Assembly: GCA_036023115.1 (NCBI GenBank)
Contig: JAYKKT010000048.1
Span: 4,488,001-4,552,000 of the forward strand
Source of the DNA: Brasenia schreberi
Lineage: Eukaryota; Streptophyta; Magnoliopsida; Nymphaeales; Cabombaceae
Reading direction: 5' to 3'
DNA length: 64,000 nucleotides
In this document: positions 57,043 to 64,000 of the stretch, in pieces
How the letters are laid out: every line of letters starts with the position of its first letter
How positions within the stretch are numbered: the stretch's first letter is position 1
Translations under genes and position numbers: made by a program
Notes under the pieces: generated by a model
What the model saw: the letters and a program-made list of their open reading frames with translations, nothing else
What the model was told of the DNA's origin: nothing
Database searches by the model: none

Positions 57043-58380
57043 ATGCCCCTCTTTGGCATTATCTCAAATTTATTTGGATAATGACAAAGAAGAAAACACC
57101 CATTTGCTTTTCTTCCCAAATTTGCCTTGAGAGTATGGAATCATTCTTTATTCCATAAAATCTATTTCCTTGGATTCTTAGCAAAAAGGGATTTGGTAAG
57201 AGCTCCTATTCCTGGGGCAATCATGCATGAACGACCACTTTATGAATGCATTCATGTATGTGAATGAATAAAACGGATGTTTAGAGACCCATACCTTTGA
57301 TTTGAGAACTTGAGAAGAAGCCTATGATGGCTAGCTACCCCAAGCAAGGGTCCCTGTTTCTTTTGATGTTTAAGATTTTCAAAATTCTTTTTTCAAAAAG
57401 AGAACTCCTTTTTGGTTTCTATAAAAAAGGACTTACAATTTCTTACACTTCCCTTTCACTCGGGTTTTAATACCCACTAATAAGTAGAGGTTTTATGGAA
57501 AGTTTTTGAATAACATTTCAAAGCTCCCTTTCTTACCTAGCGAATTCTAATTCTCAAACAACATGAATTTAAATGAAATAGGTCCTATTCCTACTCTAGG
57601 ACTTTCAAGTTAAACTTTTCTCCATCGGGATGAGCTATGGGGATTTGAGAAAGAATTACCTGCGGTCCCTTCTGAAGTGTCCTGGGGTTTAAGGCAAAGA
57701 GACGGAAAATTACTCTTTTGAGCTTTGGCTTTTCCTTTTTCTTTCTTTCTTTCTTTTTTTTCTTTTTCAAGAGAAGACCTCTTTTGAAGAAGTTTTTGTA
57801 TTCCCTCTGTCTTTTCGTGGAAGACTTCTTCTTGGAGGAGTTTTTGCATTCCCTTTTCCTTTTCTTTCAAAGAGAAGACTCCTTTTTAAGAAGTTTTTGT
57901 ATTCCCTCGGTCTATTCGGGGAAGACTTCTTTTTCAAGGAGTTTTTGTATTTTCTTTTTCTTTTTCTTTTGAATATTACCAATTTTTCTTTTTTAGAGAG
58001 AAACGAAATGGAGAATACAACTCATCCCTTTAGATAATCAATCCAGCCAAGATTGTCCTATTTCCTAATAGCACCTACCATTTGAAAGCACCTTGCTATT
58101 TTGAATTAGGCCTCATTTGCTAAGTAAAAGATTTTTGACATGTTACCAAATAATTTTTGAAAACTCCACTTTACATAAAGTATCAATTCCCTAATTTGGA
58201 GTCATATAATCCATCTTTGGTCCTTCTTTCCAGAAATTCAAAAGAGTTCTATTTTCAAAAGAGTTCTATTTTCAAAATCTTTTCAAATGGAATTTAAAGT
58301 AGACCCCACACATAGTATTGGGCATTTATAGAATCTACTAATTTTCCTTCCTTAACATCAACTTACCAATATTGATGATG
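57043..58380 (-). other. Polypurine tract and 3' UTR of element B
   Basis: GCCAAAGAGGGGCATC (minus strand, 57043-57058) directly precedes the 3' LTR and is identical to the same part of element A. The remaining region is non-coding. Confidence 0.75.
57730..57970 (-). repeat. ~60-bp tandem repeat in the 3' UTR of element B
   Basis: About four imperfect copies of a unit with AGTTTTTGTATTCCCTC and GAAGACTTCTT on the plus strand, embedded in a T-rich tract. Confidence 0.75.
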
Positions 58381-59120
58381 CCCCTTTGCAACATAGGGAC
58401 CATCCTTGTGGGCTGCCATCTTCAAATAGAGTACAGGCTTCTTGTGGATGCATTATGTTATGCAAGATGCATTCCTATAATATAATGATAATGCATGCTT
58501 TATGATATGATGAATACACTCAATTTCTATGAAATGCATTTAAGGAATAACATCTCAATGCCCCTAGTTTGGAGGAAATGGCATGAGAACTCACATATCA
58601 TGGCCGATCTCTATACGACATGACTGTTTTTCAATGTGATGCATGAAAGATATACACAACCTAAGTCTTGGCGATGCATGATATGATCCTTAGATGTATT
58701 TTGAGTAGGTTAACTCTCTAATGCATTTCTAGGAAACTCCTACTTACACACTTTGAAGCATTTTCCAAATCAACGATTTTATGGAATTTAGAAAGCTTGG
58801 AGGCTTGACCATCCTCATGGATGAGGGGACTTTCCTCCTTGCTTTGATCACTCTCAAGTTCTTGTTTTCTAGAGAAGTATCATAGATAAGAAAAGAAAGC
58901 ATTTCTAAATCTTCTTCTTTTTTTTAAATTTTGGAACATAATTTTTATTTTATTTTTTGATTTTTCAAAGCAAATAGTAGAAGGGAAATCAAGAGAACTT
59001 TCTTTTTGAGAATTTTCTATTTTTTCCGATTTTTTTGGGTTTTTGGGTTTTCTAGATTTTTTTGGTTTTTGGAAATATATACTTTTTTTGTATTTTTCTC
59101 AAAAGAGGGATCTTTCATCA
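58381..59120 (-). pseudogene. Element B pol remnant: N- and C-terminus joined by filler, core deleted
   Basis: On the minus strand the N-terminal linker of pol is readable from the conserved ATG near 59116 (MKDPSFEKN) to about 58750, where a phrase equivalent to SKLSKFHKI in element A's SELPEFHRI stretch is seen. The C-terminal piece at 58320-58440 reads DGPYV, then YW-stop-VDV and INAQY, equivalent to the last 40 residues of A's pol. The ~300 bp between them (about 58440-58740) match neither. About 3.2 kb coding RT, both RNase H domains and integrase is missing. Confidence 0.8.
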
Positions 59121-59144
59121 AACCTGCAAAGAAAACACTATGAA

Positions 59145-61980
59145 TTAGACTCCAAATAAGATGTCTAAACCATAGGTCTCGGTTTTAGCGGGTTCTAAGG
59201 CACCCTTAACCCAATTGGTTTCGGGTGGTATGGATAGGCTATATCCTAAACCATGGCGTCCTATATTTGGCATAGGTATAATAGGCTCTAGTTTTCCTTG
59301 GCCTTCCCAATCCTTGGTAAGGAGTATATCCCATATTTAGCAACATCTTCCAAGTTTTTTTGAATTTTGAAAATTTTTGATATAGAGGATGATTTTGGAA
59401 AGATGAATCATCTATGGCAGGTTTACTTATCCTAATGGTTCTTTTGGGAAGATGGAGGGATTTGAAAGGTTTTGACTTGCCTAAAATACGGACTACTCTC
59501 ATTTTGGAAGGTTTGGCTATTTCAGGGAGGTTTATTTTGGCAGTTTCCCGATTGGTCTTTACTTCCTGGTTTGGCTCCCCTCATATACAAGGAAAGGTTT
59601 GTATTCCATTTAATTGGGGATGGTCTTCTCCAAAAACAACCACTACCTGATTTTTCCATGAGATTTTGAGACATCTGTGGAAGGTGGATGGGACGGCTCT
59701 AAGAGAGTGTATCCATGGTCTTCCCAATAATAGGTTGTAATGGGGATTTATATCCAAGACATGGAATAATCCCTCGTGAGGTATTTGTCCGACTTTCATG
59801 GGTAACTTTATGGAGCCTAAGGGGTTGGATGGGTTCCCATCATATCCTGTAATGGTTATGGGACTCGGTTCAAGCATAGAGGTAGAGATTCCTATTTGGA
59901 AAGCCACATGGAGGGGGAGGATATTAAGGCCTCCTCCTCCATCAACTAGGCAATTACTAATAGGGTAGCCGTTTAACACAACTTCTATATGGAGTGCTTG
60001 GTTATGGATCACATCATACTTTCCCAAATCATTCTCTGTGAATACAATGGAAGTTTTTGCAAAGACGGGAGAAACCAAGGTAGATAGGGATTCAGGGGAT
60101 ATGGTAGTGTCGACTCTAGTCTTCTCTAAAATCTCCTCTAGGACTCGTCTATGCTTGGGAGAAATTTTTATCAATTCCAAGATACACATGTTTATGGGGA
60201 GTTTAGAAAGATGCATTTCTAGGTCATAGGGGTTTATTACCACACCCTTTTTATCGACACCCTGGGCTGAGTTTGGTATGCATGCTTGTGGGGGGCCTGG
60301 TAGAACGACCACTCCTTTGCTTGTTTGTTTTGCTAAGTGTGGGGGTTGATAGATCCTCCCCGATCTAGTCACTTCCTCTACACTATCCCTAGGGCTCGTT
60401 CCTATTTTGGATCTAACTTGGTGTCTCGGGACACCTCGAATCACTACCAAGGCTTTAGCCGGGGGTGGGTTTCTAAGCGCTCTCCGGATCACTATTGCTT
60501 GGGCATTTTTTATTTCGGGAAAGTGTGGTGTGTGAGGTGTGGGATGCACGATATGCACTGCATGATTGGAGTGTGATAGGGAGCATACCTCTTTTTCCTT
60601 CCCACTTGTACTGGCGTGGTTAGGGAAGGGTTCTTTAAAAATGGCCTGGGGTGACTCCGGCTCTTCAGACACGTGCAGCTTACCTTGCTCGATCAAATAC
60701 TCTATCCTATTCTTCAGGGCGTAGCAGTGTTGGGTATCATGGCCCTTGAGCCTATGATATTTACAAAACTTGTTTAAAAACTTTCCTTGGGGTAGTGCCC
60801 CTTCGGGAATCTCTGGGAGTGTTGTGAGACCTTGTGCCAATAGGATGTCTAGGACCTCTGTGAGTGGTTGTCCTAGGTTAGTGTACTCCCTTCTTTCAAA
60901 TCTCTTTTTATTTTTTTGGTTTTTTTCGAAATCCTTTTGCCCTGAAGGTTTTGAGGGTCCTACTGAACCTTGCTCTACTCGAACATTAGCCACTTTTGGT
61001 ACTTTTATTCCTCCCTCTGGTGCATGTGGCCCATATGCCCCAGGTTTTTCAAACTTTTTTGGAAAACTTTTTTCTTTCCATAAATCTTCATAAGTTCCCT
61101 TTTTCAAATTAGTCTCGAAGAGGGAAGCTTTCTTGATCAATTTTTGGAAAGTAGAAATCTCATGTAAGGAAAGGAGGATTTTCAAATGAGTTTTGAAATT
61201 GTCTAGGATAAGCATCACTGCACACCCTTCGGAGATAGGTTCTTTGACTTGCCCCAGGATTGATCTCCATCTAACGATGAACGCGTGAGCGTCTTCGTTA
61301 GGGCCTTGTTTGGTGTCCCTCAATGTATTTAAGGTGGGAGTAACTTCAACATTGTGAGAAAATCTTTGCATAAAACAGTTGGCTAATTCTTCAAAATCGG
61401 TAAACTGGCTTAAGTCATAAGAGGCCAACCATTTTGCAGCACTTCCTTTTAGAGAATGAGGGAATCAATAGACCCACTTAGAGGAGTCTTTTTTCTTTTT
61501 ATAGGCACTTCGGTCGAAAAGTTGTAGATGAGACCTAGGGTCTCCATTTCCATCATAACGGTGGAAGCTAGGTATCTCATCATCACTATCGGTTTGGTAG
61601 TCGAAAGGTAAGAAATCTGATAAGGCATAGGACTTTTTTTCATGTTTTTGGTTTTTCAAAAGTTGATGTAGAGCCTTTCGATCTTTCATGGTAAAGGATT
61701 CGGGCTCAAGTTCTTCTCCAATTTTGGAAACGACCCTAGGCTTCCTAGAGTGGTTTGATTTCCTATTCGTTTTGGTTTTCCTATCATGGGAAGAGTAGGA
61801 TTCGACTACTTCAGCTTCTTGGCTTAAAGCGTCGATTTCTTCTCTTAGTACCTTTATTCCCTCCCTTAGGGCAACGAACCTGTCTCCTTTTGAAAAGCTT
61901 TTTGAAATTTTGTTCAAGCAACGGCTGGTAGAGTGGGAGACCCGGCTAGATACCTCGCAAGATCCTTCTGAGCTCGACAT
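59145..61980 (-). pseudogene. Element B gag-protease gene, interrupted by stops
   Basis: ATG at 61980 (MSSSEGSCEVSS). Order as in element A: EIPSFHRYDG, KGSAAKWLASYDLSQF, zinc knuckle CKYHRLKGHDTQHC (CX2HX4HX4C, intact), protease CLVDGGGGLNILP near 59940 and HYNLLLGRPW. A TGA at 61467-61465 replaces the Trp of WVYWFP; the frame continues correctly after it for 630 codons. A second stop follows FPCI at 59581, and a stop or frameshift sits near 59239. Apart from these the gene is well preserved, which fits a copy that kept its packaging function until fairly recently. Confidence 0.88.
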
Positions 61981-62061
61981 GATCAACCTGTGAATGGAAT
62001 CTTATCACAAACCTGAAAATTTAGTTAGTATCACGGATTCAAACAAGTTTCTAAGACTCAA

Positions 62062-62079
62062 GTCCCACCGGGCGTGCCA
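62062..62079 (-). other. Second, internal primer-binding site of element B
   Basis: Minus strand TGGCACGCCCGGTGGGAC, identical over 18 bases to the PBS of element A, but about 155 bp away from the LTR. Confidence 0.75.
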
Positions 62080-62216
62080 ATTCTGTTTGGGAAGCCCGGT
62101 TGGATACCTCACACGATCCTTTGTATTTTGGCACAATCACCCCATGGATGGAAACTTATCACAAATCAAAAAATTTAGTTAGTATAACAGATTCAAACGA
62201 AATTTCAAAGTCACAA

Positions 62217-62234
62217 GTCCCACCGGAAGTGCCA
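62217..62234 (-). other. LTR-adjacent primer-binding site of element B
   Basis: Minus strand TGGCACTTCCGGTGGGAC, four bases from the LTR end; it differs from A's PBS by CG changed to TT. Confidence 0.8.
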
Positions 62235-62238
62235 ATTC

Positions 62239-64000
62239 TGTAGACGTCATTTTATTTCAAATCGTGGGATTCAAAATCAAACCCTCGAACTACGTCGGGT
62301 TGCGCGAGCGTGCCAGTTAGTATACCAAAACTAACAAATTCTGATTTTCTGACTTCTAAGAACGATTGTGGACAAGTGAGATCTTTTCGACTTAGGCCTT
62401 CTTGAACCGACGCTCAAGGGTCAGCCTAGACGCTTGAAATTTGTTTGTATCCGTTAATTCGAGAAAGGAAAAACTAGATTTTCCAAAGTTTCAGATTTGT
62501 GTTTAAGTTCTTGATTTCTGAAAAATTTCAGATTCTGAAAGTTGCAGAATCTGTTCAGTTTCAAAGGACTGTTCTCTGAATTTTTAAAAATATTTTGGAT
62601 TCTCCAAAAATTCTAAAACTTTTACCGAATGGAGACACATATGTGTAGAATCAGAATATATTTTTATTTTATAATTTAGTTTTTTATTTTCTGATAATTA
62701 ACTACAGAATCAGAAACTGTTATAAAATTCAGAACAACCTTGTTTCTATGGATGAGAAGCTCAGAAAAACAGCAATATCTCAGTGCTCAGTCATCCAATT
62801 TCGATGAAATTTATTGTGTTAGAAAGATACGGATGTTAGGTTTTCAAAGAATCAAATTTCATCCAATTTAATTCAGTGGGTGCCGAGATATGGGCAAAAG
62901 AACAGAGGTCTATTACTAAATGTTCCGTTTCTGTAAAACGCAATCTGGATTTTGTATAAACTTCACGGATCTAATTGGCTAGGCCACAGTTCATAACAAT
63001 TTCTCAAAATTTTATCTAAGAACGTCTGATATGTCTAGATTATTCATGCAAAATTTCGAAGCAATTGGCTTATCCGTTTGTCTATGAAAATTTCGTGATC
63101 AGACGCATGTGCATAGACAGTTTCAGAAACCAGTTTTACAGAAATTTTTAGAAGATTCCTAACGTGATTCTAGGAACGATGTTCAACCTGTATCAGTCCT
63201 AATAAAGCATGGAAATCATACAAACATGGATTTTTGTTTTGTTCATGAAGGAATTATGCATGTTTGTATCGATATAGATCAAGAACATGGGCTCGTAGCC
63301 TCGATTCATATACAATTCTGCAGAATTTGTGGTTTTTCAGATTCGCATGAATTAAAACTAGTTTATGAAAGAATTCCAACCTGTATGATCGAGATGGAAC
63401 GTAGAATAACTTCGTTGGGCGATCGTCGGACGTCAGAACCAGGCCGGCCTCTCTTCTTCCTCTTCCTTTCTCTCTCTCTCTCTCTCTCTATTTCTCTGAA
63501 TTGTCGGACTGAATGTTCCTGTTTGCTGGTTCCTCCGGATTGATGCTTTGTGGTGACTGGAGGATTAATTTTCGGACTGATGCTTTGCTCTGGCTGGTTC
63601 ATGCCTTTGCAGCATCCTTGAGGCTCCTTTTATAGGCCAAAAGATGCCTCTTAGGTGTAGCATTGGGCAAGGCAAGTTTCCTTGCTGAATTTAACGTAAA
63701 AGGCATGTTATTGCTGTAAAAATTCGGATTTTGGAAAGTATCATTGGTTCTGGCAACTGGTTGCTGGGTTTGGTAGCTATAAATGGCAGAATTTGACATG
63801 TTGGCTATGGAGTTTGCTTGGCTCGTTTTTGTCCAGAGGCTGGCTTTGGCAAATCAGCTGGTTTGGTGGAGCTGGGATCGGCAAGTAGAGCTGTACAAAA
63901 CAAGTGATATTGATCTTAGCAAGGTAAGTTGGTGGTGTTTCACGTTGTTGTAGGTGGACCTGCCTTCACCGAGTCGATTGCCACTGTTGCCCGCTGAAAT
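62239..64000 (-). repeat. 5' LTR of element B, 3' part (continues beyond window)
   Basis: Matches 53864-55620 with scattered differences. It includes the hairpin arms at 62393-62428, the palindrome near 62319-62338 and the TATA box at 63626-63634. About 1.4 kb is expected outside the window. Confidence 0.9.

Larger units (their letters stand above)
61938..62240 (-). repeat. Tandemly duplicated leader of element B (two ~150-bp units)
   Basis: 61938-62088 and 62089-62240 align along their length: GACCCGGCTAGATACCTCGC versus AGCCCGGTTGGATACCTCAC, then CTTATCACAAA, ATTTAGTTAGTAT, GATTCAAAC and a PBS. The first unit includes the first codons of gag, so the second carries a partial gag start. Confidence 0.85.
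53864..64000 (-). mobile_element. Element B: gypsy element lacking most of pol, minus strand, cut by window edge
   Basis: 3' LTR at 53864-57042, internal region 57043-62238 and 5' LTR from 62239 past the window end. The internal region holds the polypurine tract, a 3' UTR, a few codons of the pol C-terminus, a ~300-bp unrelated filler, the pol N-terminus, a broken gag-protease gene and a duplicated leader with two primer-binding sites. RT, RNase H and integrase are deleted, so it could only move with enzymes from a relative such as element A. Confidence 0.9.

Noticed and set aside
57718..57982. Phe-rich and Lys/Glu-rich open frames on both strands
   Set aside because: They translate a T-rich tandem repeat in the 3' UTR of element B.

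Overview
This is nuclear plant DNA, most likely from a flowering plant. The evidence is Ty3/gypsy elements of the Tat type, an RTE-clade LINE with a (TTG)n tail, tRNA-derived SINEs, a copy of a chloroplast psaA segment, and a pectin methylesterase gene with plant exon structure. I cannot name the species. Almost all of the 64 kb is transposable-element DNA, much of it nested. The only locus with a nearly complete host-gene structure is the pectin methylesterase, and it carries one premature stop.

Layout. 1-2648: minus-strand LTR of gypsy family A, cut by the window edge, inserted in the reverse-transcriptase region of a decayed relative (element C, minus strand: pol/gag remnants 2649-6434, 5' LTR 6578-8860). 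8861-9390: Ty1/copia gag remnant. 9390-10885: decayed RTE LINE. 11310-11900: family-B LTR scrap, psaA plastid fragment and a copia integrase scrap, joined end to end. 12403-14517: pectin methylesterase (minus, three exons, one nonsense codon), with TATA box and (GA)35 tract upstream. 14.7-23.3 kb: mostly unassigned DNA with two SINEs, short duplications and a 5'-truncated RTE. 23304-24230: fragments of two unrelated host genes side by side (GIF-type coactivator and P4-ATPase flippase). 24560-25911: divergent gypsy LTR (called D here).

26731-40571: element A, a full-length, young and apparently coding-competent Tat-type retrotransposon: 5-bp TSD, LTRs of 2858 and 3007 bp, PBS, gag-protease ORF, and a pol ORF with RT, decayed RNase H, a second RNase H and integrase. 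40.6-44.4 kb: unassigned. 44371-47631: complete but decayed RTE LINE with 12-bp TSD. 47.6-53.5 kb: unassigned, AT-rich, with microsatellites and a weak CACTA candidate. 53524-53863: tip of another family-A LTR, interrupted by element B (53864 to beyond 64000, minus), which keeps its LTRs and a broken gag-protease but has lost nearly all of pol.

The elements fit an autonomous/non-autonomous relationship: A encodes every enzyme, B keeps packaging and priming signals without RT or integrase, and C is an old relative. The most interesting signal is in the LTRs. Families A, B, C and D share a structured module 80-180 bp before the LTR 3' end, with two inverted repeats whose arms differ between families but whose pairing is kept by compensatory changes, plus a copy of the primer-binding-site core. 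Family A also has five ~110-bp tandem units, each with conserved hairpins. Covariation and alignment statements are by eye; no search was run.
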